Under the pieces are notes generated by a model. That model was not told the DNA's origin and made no database searches. It saw only the letters and a program-made list of their open reading frames with translations. Of a stretch of 64,000 bases of DNA, positions 9,304 to 18,455 are shown in pieces (position 1 is the first letter of the stretch; every line of letters starts with the position of its first letter). Source of the stretch: Flavobacteriaceae bacterium MAR_2009_75 (GTDB lineage Bacteria; Bacteroidota; Bacteroidia; Flavobacteriales; Flavobacteriaceae); NCBI GenBank assembly GCA_002813285.1, contig PHTZ01000001.1, positions 2,851,501 through 2,915,500 on the forward strand, read 5' to 3'. The position numbers and the translations under genes were made by a program.

Positions 9304-12300
9304 ATGGTTACAAAATTACGTCTTGTTTTTTCAATTACCATAGTATTTTTCTCCTTTTACGCTTCAGGGCAAGGTAAATACTGGGAAAAACTTTCAGCGC
9401 AAAGCAATTTGGGCCAAAAAGCCCTTAAAGAAGTAAAGGTCGAGAAAGGTCAGGTCTTTTCATTTCAAGAAAAACTTTTCAAGCAAGACCTACATTCTAT
9501 TTCAACCTCTAAAGGGTCGTCTAAAATTGTTTATTTTCCAGATGAGACGGGTAAATCGATAGCATATGAAATTTACGAATCGTCTGTTCTATCTAGTGAA
9601 CTATCCCGAAAATATCCTGAGATTAAATCTTACAGAGGGCATGCGCTCAATGGCCGTAATGATAGAATTAGACTGAGTATTTCCCATAAAGATGTACAGG
9701 CGATGGTTGTACATAGTGATGGTAGTCCGAATAGTTTTATGCAAAAAACGGGAGCTAATCGATATGTATTTTACTCAAGAACTGCCAAAAACAGTGAAGA
9801 TATTGACTTTGTATGTGCGACTCAAGAGAAAGTTGCACTGAATTCGTCATATATCTCTGCCAAACCGGTAAATGATCAAATGCTGCGAAAGTATCGTGTG
9901 GCTATTTCAGCGACCGCTGAATATACCCAACACCATGGGGGCACTGTAGCCGATGCTTTGGCAGCTATCAACTCGACTTTGACAAGGGTGAATGAAGTTT
10001 TTGAAACAGATTTGGCAGTCACTTTAGAACTGGTGCCAGATAATGACGAGGTGATTTATACCAATGCGGCAACAGATCCTTATACAGGTAGTTTAGGTGC
10101 TTTGGGTAATCAAGCGCAAAGAACTTTAGATGAAGAAATAGGTGTTTCTAACTATGATTTGGGTCACGTATTGCATAAGGGTGAAAATGGGGGTAATGCC
10201 GGTTTTATAGGTGGTATTTGCGTAAATGGTCAGAAAGGGAGTGCCTACTCTTCAGGCCAACAGCCTGAAGGAGATGTTTATGACCTTGATTTTGTTGCTC
10301 ATGAAATGGGACATCAATTAGGGGCCAACCACACATGGTCATATGAACTTGAGGGCACCTTGGTTCAAGTTGAACCCGGCAGTGGTTCTACCATCATGGG
10401 CTATGCGGGCATTACGGAAAGTGATAATGTGCTGCCCAATGGAGACGATTATTTTCACTACGTAAGCATTGAACAGATTATTGCGAATTTAAAGTCTAAA
10501 GGCTGTGGTGAGTTACTTTCATTATCCAATAATCCACCGGTAGTTGAAGCTTTAGAAGATTATGTTATTCCAAAATCTACGGCATTTATACTTTCTGGTG
10601 TAGCAACTGATCCAGATGAGGAAGATGTGTTGACATACACTTGGGAACAGATTGATAACGGAGTGGTTACGAGCGCGACCTTCGGCCCGACCAACCCTAG
10701 TGGAGCTAACTTTAGGTCTCGGCCTCCGAGTACAGATGGTACGCGATACTTTCCATTATTGTCAAGGGTGCTGAATGGAAACCTGACGCAATCGGGCCCA
10801 ACACAGGGTTCTGCCTGGGAAACGGTATCAGATGTAGAGCGTGAACTGAATTTTGCCCTAACGGTAAGAGATAATGCCGAGAGCGGTGGTCAAGTTGTGT
10901 CCGAATTGGTCAATATTCTGGTGACAAATAATAGCGGTCCGTTCTCCGTGACCTCGCAGGCTTCGGCTACAACATTGATTGCCGGAGATGTAGAAACCAT
11001 TGAGTGGAATGTTTCAAACACCAACGTGTCACCTATAAATACTGAATTGGTAGATATCTTGCTTTCCAATGACGGAGGGGCTTCCTTTAGTACGGTTCTA
11101 GCGGCAGGGGTTGAAAACGATGGTTCACATGACATTGTAGTTCCGGCATTGCCCACGAGTGAAGCAAGAATTATGATTAGGCCTGTTGATAATGTTTATT
11201 ATGCCGTAAATTCTTCCGATTTTACCATTGAAGTCTCAGAAATAGTGCTGAATTTTTCCAATTTAGAATTTGATGTATGTCACTTTGCCGATTTAACTGT
11301 TCCTTTCAATTATGAAACTTATTTAGGTTTTGATGAGGAGGTGGTGTTGACCGCGGAAAACGTGCCAGAAAATCTGATAGTAACGATAGTTCCCGATACC
11401 GTGATTACCGGTGACACTAATATCGAGGTTCTTTTCGAAAATACCGAAAATGTGCCCGAGGGCAGTTATCCAATTCGAATAGTCGCAACTTCGGCCAGTA
11501 TTACCAGAGATGTGGCTTTAACACTGAATGTATTCGACACCGATTACCCTGAAGTAATGATGACGGCGCCTGAAAACGGATTGGTCGATGCTTCGGTCAA
11601 AACGTTGTTGCAGTGGGAAGATAATCCCTCGTACAGTTCTTACGAGGTTCAAATTGCGACCGATGTTAGTTTTGCCAATATTGTCGAGGAGGCAACGGTA
11701 AAGGGCACTTCATTTACGCCGACCGACCTTCAGAACCAAACAACTTACTACTGGAGGGTTAAACCGCAGAACATTTGCGGTGAGGGAAGCTTTAATGCCT
11801 CCTTCAATTTCACTACGGTACAGGTAAGCTGTGATACTAAAAATGGCGGGGAGTTGCCAAATATCATATCCGCCTTAGGAACGCCCAGAGTAACCTCCAA
11901 GATTTCATTTTTCGAAGATTTACCTGTTTCCGATATAAATATAAATTTAAATATCGAACATAGTTTTTTGGCAGATTTGGTTGTTCGCCTTACTTCGCCC
12001 CAAGGTACTTCGGTTACCCTAGTTTCCAATTCTTGCGGTGATTTGCAAAATATCGATGCTACTTTCGACGATGATGGTGATGCTTTCGAATGCGGTGAAA
12101 ATGCTGATACGGCCATAACCGGTACGGTAAAACCTCTGGGAGCACTTAGCTCTTTTAATGGAGAGTCGATTTTCGGGGAATGGATTTTAGAAGTTTCCGA
12201 TAATGCCACATCAGATGGCGGTATTTTAGTTGATTTTTCTATGGATGTGTGTATAGAAGGTGAGTTTAGACCAGATGCAGATAAAGACGGGGTTTTTGAT

Positions 12301-13086
12301 GATGGCGATGATTTATGTCTTGGTACTCCTGAAGGTGCAAAAGTTGATACTTCGGGCTGTCAGGTATTCCGGTTTCCAACTGATAATTTTTCAGTTTCGG
12401 TACAAAGTGAATCTTGTAGAAATAATGATGACGGACTAATTATAATTGAGTCCATACTTAATTTAGACTACAGTGTAACGGTAACGAGTAATGTCGTAAA
12501 TATCACCGATACCTTTACCGATATTTTTTCTTTAGACGGACTAAGTTCTGGTACCTACCAATTCTGTATTTCGAGTTCTGGTGAAATTGATTATGAACCT
12601 TATTGTTTCGAAGTAGTAGTTATGCAGCCCGAAGCCTTGGGAGTAACTTCGAAGATTGTTGATGATGGAGAGCAACTGTCGGTTGCTTTGAGGGGATCTG
12701 ATCTATATAATATTGAGTTCAACGGGCAGTTGTTTCAAACCGATAAATCAGAAATTACATTGACCCTTAATAGTGGTAAAAATACCTTAGCGGTATCGAC
12801 TCTTAAGTCTTGTCAAGGGGTTTTTGAAGATGAGTTTTTTATAAGTAGCTCACCCAAGGTATTCCCAAATCCGTTTAGGGCCAATACCAAATTGTTATTG
12901 GCAGAAGCTGAGGAAAATCTTACTATTGGTATTTTTACCAGTAATGGCCAATTGATTAAATCGAGTAATTATAAACCAAACGGTAGAGAGCTAGATTTAG
13001 ATTTCACCGCTTTGCCCCCAGGTATTTATATGGTCAAATTAAATGGTAGGTCGGTACAGGAAACAATTAAAGTGGTTAAGCAATGA
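9304..13086 (+). CDS. secreted reprolysin-like zinc metalloprotease with P-domain and T9SS sorting tail
   Basis: A 1260-residue exported protease. Residues 1-22 form a signal peptide ending YASG. A propeptide-like region precedes the metzincin catalytic domain (about 195-400), whose zinc site HEMGHQLGANH puts ligands at H333, H337 and H343 with catalytic E334; the Met-turn follows at STIMGYAG. Next are Ig/FnIII-like modules (an FnIII unit at about 745-838 with YYWRVKPQN), a proprotein-convertase P-domain (about 855-985, LVVRLTSPQGTSVTLVS), a short calcium-binding-like Asp-rich turn (DADKDGVFDDGDDL) and a C-terminal T9SS type A sorting domain (about 1180-1260, VFPNPF ... GIYMVKL). The protein is probably exported through the type IX system to the cell surface or medium. 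Its last four bases overlap the next gene (ATGA), implying coupled translation. Confidence 0.93.
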   Translation: MVTKLRLVFSITIVFFSFYASGQGKYWEKLSAQSNLGQKALKEVKVEKGQVFSFQEKLFKQDLHSISTSKGSSKIVYFPDETGKSIAYEIYESSVLSSELSRKYPEIKSYRGHALNGRNDRIRLSISHKDVQAMVVHSDGSPNSFMQKTGANRYVFYSRTAKNSEDIDFVCATQEKVALNSSYISAKPVNDQMLRKYRVAISATAEYTQHHGGTVADALAAINSTLTRVNEVFETDLAVTLELVPDNDEVIYTNAATDPYTGSLGALGNQAQRTLDEEIGVSNYDLGHVLHKGENGGNAGFIGGICVNGQKGSAYSSGQQPEGDVYDLDFVAHEMGHQLGANHTWSYELEGTLVQVEPGSGSTIMGYAGITESDNVLPNGDDYFHYVSIEQIIANLKSKGCGELLSLSNNPPVVEALEDYVIPKSTAFILSGVATDPDEEDVLTYTWEQIDNGVVTSATFGPTNPSGANFRSRPPSTDGTRYFPLLSRVLNGNLTQSGPTQGSAWETVSDVERELNFALTVRDNAESGGQVVSELVNILVTNNSGPFSVTSQASATTLIAGDVETIEWNVSNTNVSPINTELVDILLSNDGGASFSTVLAAGVENDGSHDIVVPALPTSEARIMIRPVDNVYYAVNSSDFTIEVSEIVLNFSNLEFDVCHFADLTVPFNYETYLGFDEEVVLTAENVPENLIVTIVPDTVITGDTNIEVLFENTENVPEGSYPIRIVATSASITRDVALTLNVFDTDYPEVMMTAPENGLVDASVKTLLQWEDNPSYSSYEVQIATDVSFANIVEEATVKGTSFTPTDLQNQTTYYWRVKPQNICGEGSFNASFNFTTVQVSCDTKNGGELPNIISALGTPRVTSKISFFEDLPVSDININLNIEHSFLADLVVRLTSPQGTSVTLVSNSCGDLQNIDATFDDDGDAFECGENADTAITGTVKPLGALSSFNGESIFGEWILEVSDNATSDGGILVDFSMDVCIEGEFRPDADKDGVFDDGDDLCLGTPEGAKVDTSGCQVFRFPTDNFSVSVQSESCRNNDDGLIIIESILNLDYSVTVTSNVVNITDTFTDIFSLDGLSSGTYQFCISSSGEIDYEPYCFEVVVMQPEALGVTSKIVDDGEQLSVALRGSDLYNIEFNGQLFQTDKSEITLTLNSGKNTLAVSTLKSCQGVFEDEFFISSSPKVFPNPFRANTKLLLAEAEENLTIGIFTSNGQLIKSSNYKPNGRELDLDFTALPPGIYMVKLNGRSVQETIKVVKQ

Positions 13087-13763
13087 GAGTAGTTGTCTTA
13101 TTTATTTTAGGATTGCTATTGGTCGGCGGGTGCAAAAAAGACCCACCTAAAGCACCTGAAGTGGCTACCTTAATTGCGCCTGCAAGAAATTCTGAATGTA
13201 CACCTGTACAAAGTACGAATGGCACTAGTAGCGTGGTTCGTTTTAATTGGATGACCTCAGACCACACCGAAACATATGAACTTAGGGTTACCAATCTTGA
13301 AACAGGTACCGTTCAGACTAAGACTACAAGTGGCACTGTCGAGACTTTGTCATTGAGCAAGGGTATGCCATTTTCTTGGACAGTTGTGTCACGAAACTCA
13401 AAAACAGATAATGCACCAAGTAGCGAATCTTGGTCTTTTTATAACCCTGGTGCGCAAACTTCTTACGCCCCTTTTCCTGCGGAAATATTTACACCAAAAC
13501 CAGGTTCAACTATTTTTAGGGATATCAATAATGAGATTACCTTAAATTGGTCTGCAGCTGATCTTGATGATGATATTTTAAAGTACGACGTATATCTTTC
13601 CGAAGAAAACCCTCCGAATGAAAAAATTGTTACTCTAAATAGTGATATAAGCTCTAGGAATATAACGGTTGATGCTGATGCAGTCTATTACTGGAAAGTG
13701 GTTACTACCGACCTCGAAGGAAATATTTCAGATTCAGGAGTAGTTGATTTTAGGTGCCATTAA
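13083..13763 (+). CDS. small FnIII-like lipoprotein, partner of the metalloprotease
   Basis: A 226-residue lipoprotein. The signal peptide MRVVVLFILGLLLVGGC gives a lipobox with Cys17, followed by KKD. The mature part looks like two fibronectin-III/Ig-like modules: FNWMTSDHTETYELRVTNLETG (first) and ITLNWSAADLDDDILKYDVYLSE ... AVYYWKVVTTDLEGN (second). The start ATGA overlaps the protease stop by four bases, so the two are made together, and a surface-anchored helper or inhibitor role is possible but unproven. The 3' end overlaps the convergent pth gene by 14 bp. Confidence 0.8.
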   Translation: MRVVVLFILGLLLVGGCKKDPPKAPEVATLIAPARNSECTPVQSTNGTSSVVRFNWMTSDHTETYELRVTNLETGTVQTKTTSGTVETLSLSKGMPFSWTVVSRNSKTDNAPSSESWSFYNPGAQTSYAPFPAEIFTPKPGSTIFRDINNEITLNWSAADLDDDILKYDVYLSEENPPNEKIVTLNSDISSRNITVDADAVYYWKVVTTDLEGNISDSGVVDFRCH

Positions 13764-14316
13764 AGGTATTCATGGTGTTTTTGACCCCGGCAAAAATAAA
13801 AGACTTTATTAATTCGCTCGATTTTTCGAGTCGTTCAGAAAGTATTTTTCTTTCTTCTTCACTCCATTCTCCCAATACATACTCAACCTGTCTCCCTTTT
13901 CCGAAATCAGCTCCGACACCAAAACGAAATCTGTTGTAGTTGGTGTTTTGTAATACATTTTGAATGTCTTTTAAACCATTGTGGCCACCGGCACTGCCTT
14001 TGGTCTTTAGACGAATGGTGCCAAAGGTAAGGTTGATATCATCTGTTACGACCAAGACATTTTCAAGGGGTATATTTTCTTTGTCCATCCAATATTTCAA
14101 GGCTTTTCCGCTAAGATTCATATAAGTAGATGGTTTTAGGCAAAGTGCACTTTTTCCTTTGTATTTAAAGGTGGCGACATCGCCCAATTTTTGGGTCTCA
14201 AATGTAAAGGATTCCTTTTCGGCCAATGCATCCAGTATTTTGAAGCCGATGTTATGACGCGTTTCGCTATATTTTTCGCCTATATTTCCTAAGCCTATGA
14301 TTAAAAACTTCTTCAT
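13750..14316 (-). CDS. pth: peptidyl-tRNA hydrolase
   Basis: Recycles peptidyl-tRNA released during translation. The 188-residue product begins MKKFLIIGLGNIGEKYSETRHNIGF with the conserved N-x-G and the catalytic His of T-R-H-N. Later family motifs are KPSTYMNLSGKA and DDINLTFGTIRLKTKGSAGGHNGLK, carrying the catalytic Asp and the GHNGL segment. The ATG at 14316 has a purine-rich AGAGGAAAG about 7-9 bases upstream. A longer start at 14379 (MFKFIKSIL...) is also in frame and similar N-terminal extensions occur in relatives, so either may be used. It follows rplY on the same strand, the usual pairing in bacteria. Confidence 0.95.
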   Translation of the reverse strand: MKKFLIIGLGNIGEKYSETRHNIGFKILDALAEKESFTFETQKLGDVATFKYKGKSALCLKPSTYMNLSGKALKYWMDKENIPLENVLVVTDDINLTFGTIRLKTKGSAGGHNGLKDIQNVLQNTNYNRFRFGVGADFGKGRQVEYVLGEWSEEERKILSERLEKSSELIKSFIFAGVKNTMNTFNGT

Positions 14317-14407
14317 GTTATCGCTTTCCTCTAAAATTGATGTGCTGGGTTGAAGTATCGATTTAATAAACTTAAACATCCGAATAAGGTTTGTATAAAA
14401 ATACAAA

Positions 14408-14434
14408 AGCATCCCAATGTAACATCGGGATGCT
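14408..14434 (-). terminator. rho-independent terminator of rplY
   Basis: AGCATCCCaATGT and ACATcGGGATGCT form a stem with one mismatch. It lies 24 bp past the rplY stop on the minus strand, and the minus-strand sequence after the stem is T-rich (TTTTGTATTTTTA). Confidence 0.7.
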
Positions 14435-14457
14435 TAGTAAAACGGTTCGGTAGAAAT

Positions 14458-15108
14458 TTATTCTTGGCTTTCCCCGCCTTCGCTTGCTGCTTCTGGAGCA
14501 TCTCCTCCTTCAGCTGTAGCTTCTCCTTCTTCTCCTTCTTCATCCTCGTCATCAACAATTACTGCTGCACGTTGAGTTTTAACCTGCACAACTACTGTTG
14601 TATCTGGGTGAAGAATTTCGAAATCATCATTAAGCAAAGATTCTACAGTGATATTATCACCGATTTTCAATTTAGAAATATCGATGTCAAAGAAATCCGG
14701 TAATTTGTCCGGTAAAGCTTTGATAGCAAGTTTTCTTTTTCTGAACAATAGACGTCCACCGTTTCTAACCCCGGGAGAATTACCCTGAAGGCGAACAGGA
14801 ATGTTCAACGTTACCTCTTTGTCATCGAACAATTGGTAAAAGTCGATGTGCAAGATGTTGTCAGTAACGGGGTGAAACTGAATATCTTGCATGATAGCTC
14901 TGATTTTAGTACCACCCAGGTCAATTTTCGCAGTATGCGCTGCCGGGGTATACACTAAATCTCTGAACGATAGTTCATCTGCTGAAAAGTGCAATGGTTT
15001 CTCCCCTCCGTATACTACGCAAGGAACCTTTCCAGCATTACGTAGGGCCTTCGTTGCCTTCTTGCCCACGCTTTCTCTTTCTGATCCTTTAATTTTAATT
15101 GACTTCAT
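14458..15108 (-). CDS. rplY: 50S ribosomal protein L25 / general stress protein Ctc
   Basis: Long (Ctc/TL5-type) form of L25, which binds 5S rRNA. The 216-residue protein has the L25 beta-barrel (1-95, [35 protein letters not shown]), then the C-terminal TL5 domain (about 96-185, [20 protein letters not shown] ... DNITVESLL). The tail from about 188 is strongly acidic and Gly/Glu rich ([13 protein letters not shown]), as is common in Bacteroidota. It sits downstream of prs on the same strand, the prs-rplY-pth order seen in many bacteria. Confidence 0.96.
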   Translation of the reverse strand: MKSIKIKGSERESVGKKATKALRNAGKVPCVVYGGEKPLHFSADELSFRDLVYTPAAHTAKIDLGGTKIRAIMQDIQFHPVTDNILHIDFYQLFDDKEVTLNIPVRLQGNSPGVRNGGRLLFRKRKLAIKALPDKLPDFFDIDISKLKIGDNITVESLLNDDFEILHPDTTVVVQVKTQRAAVIVDDEDEEGEEGEATAEGGDAPEAASEGGESQE

Positions 15109-15151
15109 TATATAGTTTAATAATTAATACTCTTATTTAGATGCTTCTTTA

Positions 15152-16093
15152 CTACATCAAGAATTTAGAAGCGATTGATGTGTTGTGGTGTACTCGATGC
15201 ATCACATCTGCAAAGAGGTCGGCACAAGACAGTACTTTTACCTTATCACAATCTTTCTTGGTCGGTATCGAATCGGTGATAATCAATTCTGACAATTGCG
15301 AATTTTCGATTTTCTCATATGCTTGACCAGATAACAGGCCATGTGTGGTAATAGCTCTTACGCTCAACGCACCACGTTCCATCATCAAATCTGCAGCTTT
15401 GGCAAGTGTGCCCGCCGTATCGACCATATCATCGACCAAAACTACATTTTTGCCCTGTACATCTCCGATAAGTTCCATATGCGAAATTACGTTCGCTTTG
15501 GCTCTTTGTTTATAACAGATAACAACATCGCAACCCAATGCTTTCGAATAGGCGTAAGCCCTTTTAGAACCTCCCATATCAGGAGATGCAATGGTGAGGT
15601 TGTTCAAGTTCAGTTCTTTGAGATAGGGCAGAAATAGGGTTGAAGCGAACAGATGGTCGACGGGTTTTTCGAAAAAACCTTGAATTTGATCCGCATGAAG
15701 ATCCATGGTTATGATTCTAGTAGCACCTGCTGCCTCTAACATTTTTGCAATCAATTTTGCCGCAATAGGAACCCTGGGCTTGTCTTTTCTATCTTGTCTA
15801 GCCCAACCAAAATAGGGCATTACCGCTGTGATATGCCTTGCCGACGCCCGTTTGGCGGCATCTAGCATCAACAACATTTCCATTAGATTTTCAGAACTCG
15901 GGTTGGTCGACCCGATAATAAAAATACGTGCCCCCCGTACAGATTCCTCAAAAGACGGTTGAAACTCGCCGTCACTGTATCGAGAGAACTTTACCTTACC
16001 TAAATCGGTACCGTAAGATTTAGCAATTTTCTCTGCTAAAGCGGTGCTTTGGTTACAGGCAAAAATCTTGGGTTCGGGAACTTGGTATGGCAT
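15152..16093 (-). CDS. prs: ribose-phosphate pyrophosphokinase (PRPP synthetase)
   Basis: Makes PRPP from ribose 5-phosphate and ATP for nucleotide, His and Trp synthesis. The 313-residue enzyme shows the class I features: KFSRYSDGEFQPSF near the N-terminus, the ATP-binding YFGWARQDRKDKPR loop, MDLHADQIQGFF, and the PRPP-binding signature VVLVDDMVDTAGTLAKAA (about 220-237). The ATG at 16093 (MPYQVPEPKIFACNQS) fits family starts; an in-frame Met at 16126 would add 11 residues. It is upstream of rplY with a 43-bp gap. Confidence 0.96.
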   Translation of the reverse strand: MPYQVPEPKIFACNQSTALAEKIAKSYGTDLGKVKFSRYSDGEFQPSFEESVRGARIFIIGSTNPSSENLMEMLLMLDAAKRASARHITAVMPYFGWARQDRKDKPRVPIAAKLIAKMLEAAGATRIITMDLHADQIQGFFEKPVDHLFASTLFLPYLKELNLNNLTIASPDMGGSKRAYAYSKALGCDVVICYKQRAKANVISHMELIGDVQGKNVVLVDDMVDTAGTLAKAADLMMERGALSVRAITTHGLLSGQAYEKIENSQLSELIITDSIPTKKDCDKVKVLSCADLFADVMHRVHHNTSIASKFLM

Positions 16094-16219
16094 GTATAAG
16101 GTGTTGTGAACTAGTTTATTGACCACCCCAATTTCTTGGGAGGTGCAAATTTAGAAATTTATTTGTGTTGCTAAAGTATAAATGTTGTTATTTTTTAGGA
16201 TGGAAATGAAAATATTTTA

Positions 16220-16227
16220 TAGTTTTG
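16220..16227 (+). promoter_or_regulatory. candidate -7 promoter element for tRNA-Leu
   Basis: TAGTTTTG fits TAnnTTTG exactly and lies 17 bp upstream of the tRNA 5' end. A -33 TTTG at suitable spacing is not obvious. Confidence 0.4.
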
Positions 16228-16244
16228 CAGTCCTATTTTAGTTT

Positions 16245-16325
16245 GCTCGAGTGGCGGAACTGGTAGACGCGCTGGATTCAAAATCCAGTTCCTTTGGAGT
16301 GTGGGTTCGATTCCCACCTCGAGTA
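16245..16325 (+). tRNA. tRNA-Leu (anticodon CAA), integration target
   Basis: An 81-nt cloverleaf can be folded: acceptor GCTCGAG with CTCGAGT, D-arm, anticodon stem CTGGA/TCCAG with loop TTCAAAA and anticodon CAA at 16279-16281 (reads UUG), a class II long variable arm, and T-arm GTGGG-TTCGATT-CCCAC. No CCA is encoded. The 3' end, ATTCCCACCTCGAGTAC, is repeated at 37933-37949 and so marks the attachment site of the element described below. Because the insertion restores the 3' end, the tRNA stays intact. Confidence 0.95.
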
Positions 16326-16326
16326 C
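16310..16326 (+). other. attL core repeat
   Basis: ATTCCCACCTCGAGTAC, covering part of the T-arm and the acceptor 3' strand of tRNA-Leu. Identical to 37933-37949. The sequences diverge on both sides of this 17-mer. Confidence 0.85.
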
Positions 16327-16331
16327 ATTTT

Positions 16332-16361
16332 AACCCTGTTAATCCAATGATTTTCAGGGTT
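16332..16361 (+). terminator. terminator just inside attL, downstream of tRNA-Leu
   Basis: AACCCTG (16332-16338) and CAGGGTT (16355-16361) form a stem with a 16-nt loop, followed by TTGTGTTTTT. It is supplied by the element and probably replaces the original tRNA terminator, which now lies beyond attR at 37955. Confidence 0.6.
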
Positions 16362-16374
16362 TTGTGTTTTTGGA

Positions 16375-16394
16375 AGTGACGGTGGAGTGACGGT
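16375..16394 (+). repeat. AGTGACGGT direct repeat pair near attL
   Basis: Two copies of AGTGACGGT at 16375-16383 and 16386-16394, 11 bp apart start to start. The same pair with the same spacing occurs at 37803-37811 and 37814-37822 beside the integrase start. These are candidate arm-type binding sites for the integrase or an accessory factor. Confidence 0.6.
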
Positions 16395-16482
16395 TTTTTA
16401 AATATAAACCTAATTTTCACCTTTTATTTTCCTGAAAGGAAGATATGAAAATTGCCGCTAGTTATTAGTGTTTTATTTAATT

Positions 16483-16632
16483 CAATTTGAAATTGGTGCC
16501 GACATCTATACCGTATCAAAACGATTAGGACATCGTGAAATTCGTACAACCGAAATCTATACTAAGATTACAGATGAGAAAATGAAAGAAGCAGCTAATT
16601 TGATTCCTGAATTTAATTTAGGTATCAATTAG
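16483..16632 (+). pseudogene. 3' remnant of a second tyrosine integrase
   Basis: The frame ending at TAG 16630-16632 reads IGADIYTVSKRLGHREIR then TTEIYTKITDEKMKEAAN and a short tail. This is the C-terminal end of a tyrosine recombinase: the V-S-x-x-L-G-H box and the catalytic Tyr in T-x-x-x-Y are both recognisable. The rest of the gene is gone: an in-frame TAG at 16459-16461 lies just upstream and the preceding bases have no homology. It points to an earlier element that used this tRNA-Leu or to deletion of a former integrase gene. It is on the opposite strand and at the opposite end from the complete integrase. Confidence 0.75.
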
Positions 16633-16931
16633 AATTATTTGGAAACTTTTTTGATACCATTGGGCTTCTCACAAAAGGTCAATTACAAAGACACTTAAAA
16701 AAAGAATTGGCCACCCTTCGGGAATGTTATTCACTTCGTGAAAACAGTCCCATAAAACGACTCATAATTTTCCCGTTTATCCATACCAATAGCTATTTTG
16801 ATTTTTTGAGAAGTTGTAAAACCTATTTGTCTAATTTCCGTAAGTATCTTCAAGAAATTTTTTTTAATTCTTCTGAGCATAAAATTTGAGAGCTAGCCAT
16901 TTAATACAGGCGGATTTTTTGTAGTTTACAC
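16633..16931. other. 300-bp region without a convincing gene
   Basis: Open frames exist (a TTG-started 60-codon frame at 16707-16889) but show no family-like features, and the composition is like decayed sequence. It may be debris left with the integrase remnant. Nothing else was recognised. Confidence 0.4.
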
Positions 16932-18443
16932 TTAATTGTCTGCCCCATCTTTCCGGGCTTCGGAAATGGCAATTTCGCCTACGGCAACCCCGGAATTCCT
17001 CCCCTCCAGGTTATCGAATTCGTAATGGATACCGCCATAGACCCTAGAATCGCCCGCCTCGATAAATTGGCGTTCGAGTTCTTCCCTTTGATCGGGAAAT
17101 AGGTAGCCCAAAACCGTTCCGGCCGCCGAGGAAAATGATGAATGGCCCGAGGTGTATGAAGGGAAGTTGGGAATGCCCGTTCCCGTTTTGATATCGGGAT
17201 CGATCTGTGAAGGTCTGGGAAAATAGTATTTATACTTGGCGTACCAGCAAAGAATACCGCTATCCATGACCGCTCGGTTCATCAACGAAAATGCTCGTGC
17301 CGTCCGTACTTCGCTCCATTCTCTTCCGACCAATAGTTCTTCGGCGATTTCGTTCCAATGCCCCGGTGGAGTGTAAGTTCCGCCTCCATCGGCCCAAAAA
17401 TCGGATATACGCCATTGTTCGCGAGACCTATCCTCCGAGATGCTTTTCACATAGGCGATATCCTGATTAAAGGCATCCGTTCCAACATTGGGCGGTGGTG
17501 GCGGCAATTTCGAAAATACGGCCGTTGAATCGTGCCATGTCCTGACAGTTCCGTACATCGGTAATATCGGGAACACTTTTGGGCTTGCGATACTGATCCA
17601 TGCGACTGGAACAGTCGTGGGATTGATCTTAAAAAAGTTAATATAGGTCTCCTCGGGGTCGGCGGCCTTATTCATCCTATCCGTACTTGCATGTTCCAAA
17701 ATTTTGGAGGCGACAAAATCGCCCAATTGCCAACCACCAGCAATATCGCTTTCCGTGCCCGTTCCGCCCCATCGGACGGTATTGACCTGTTCCTCTGCCA
17801 ACCCATTAAGAAATTCGGCCTCCAATGGAAATAGCGTTTTTAGAATTTTAAGGGAAGTACCCGCAATGACGGCCTGTTCCGAAGGATAGCAAGGAAGTTC
17901 TGTATTTGGGAATTGGGGATTGATTTTATTTTCCATTACGCTAGGAGCTGGACGGTTCACGGTATATTTAAGCTTCCAAGTGGCGATAAGGGCATCATGC
18001 TGTGCCACGCTGAGCATTGCGTATGCCCTGGCCGCGAACGGCGGATTGGCGACCGGTTTTTTCGGGTTCGGCGTTGATCCCGGTGGCGGGGCTACATTGT
18101 ACTTGGCGACCAGTTCCCGCAAGACCCTGTTCCAGCGAAGTACACCACCTGAGGCCCAATAGCGCACTCTCCTTTCCTGTTCGGGAGTCCTATTTTCCGT
18201 AATCGCGACCAATTCCTCCAATTCCTCCTTATACGTATCGGAATCCACATCTGTCGGTGTCGGAAGGGAAATTTCCGTGAGGTAATCCAACTCCATAACG
18301 TTTTGCCAATCACCCGCATCGGCATCCAAGGAAACGGAATTTGGAATTGGTAGCTCGGCCATTTCCGGAATATCCTCTTCACAGGAAAGAAATAATAAAG
18401 TCAGGCAAAATACAAACGAAATATACTTGAAATTGAATTTCAT
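16932..18443 (-). CDS. vanadium-dependent haloperoxidase-like PAP2 lipoprotein
   Basis: A 503-residue member of the vanadium haloperoxidase / type 2 phosphatidic acid phosphatase superfamily. The signal peptide ends FLFLSC with lipobox Cys21, so it is membrane anchored. The three active-site motifs are near the C-terminus: the K/R-rich first motif around YYFPRPSQID, then NFPSYTSGHSSFSSAAG, then SRVYGGIHYEFDN. These bind vanadate (haloperoxidase) or phosphate (phosphatase), and sequence alone cannot decide which. It is the second gene of a two-gene operon, 12 bp after an outer-membrane protein gene. A second family member (23414-24916) lies across a kinase/regulator pair. The block is richer in GC than the rest of the element. 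Confidence 0.85.
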   Translation of the reverse strand: MKFNFKYISFVFCLTLLFLSCEEDIPEMAELPIPNSVSLDADAGDWQNVMELDYLTEISLPTPTDVDSDTYKEELEELVAITENRTPEQERRVRYWASGGVLRWNRVLRELVAKYNVAPPPGSTPNPKKPVANPPFAARAYAMLSVAQHDALIATWKLKYTVNRPAPSVMENKINPQFPNTELPCYPSEQAVIAGTSLKILKTLFPLEAEFLNGLAEEQVNTVRWGGTGTESDIAGGWQLGDFVASKILEHASTDRMNKAADPEETYINFFKINPTTVPVAWISIASPKVFPILPMYGTVRTWHDSTAVFSKLPPPPPNVGTDAFNQDIAYVKSISEDRSREQWRISDFWADGGGTYTPPGHWNEIAEELLVGREWSEVRTARAFSLMNRAVMDSGILCWYAKYKYYFPRPSQIDPDIKTGTGIPNFPSYTSGHSSFSSAAGTVLGYLFPDQREELERQFIEAGDSRVYGGIHYEFDNLEGRNSGVAVGEIAISEARKDGADN

Positions 18444-18455
18444 CGAATACTGGTT

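Noticed and set aside
16238-16420. 60-codon minus-strand frame across tRNA-Leu
   Set aside because: It runs through the tRNA and att site; the tRNA fold explains the sequence.
16707-16889. TTG-started 60-codon frame in the left end of the element
   Set aside because: No recognisable domain, no ribosome-binding site and surrounded by decayed sequence; I kept it only as an unassigned region.
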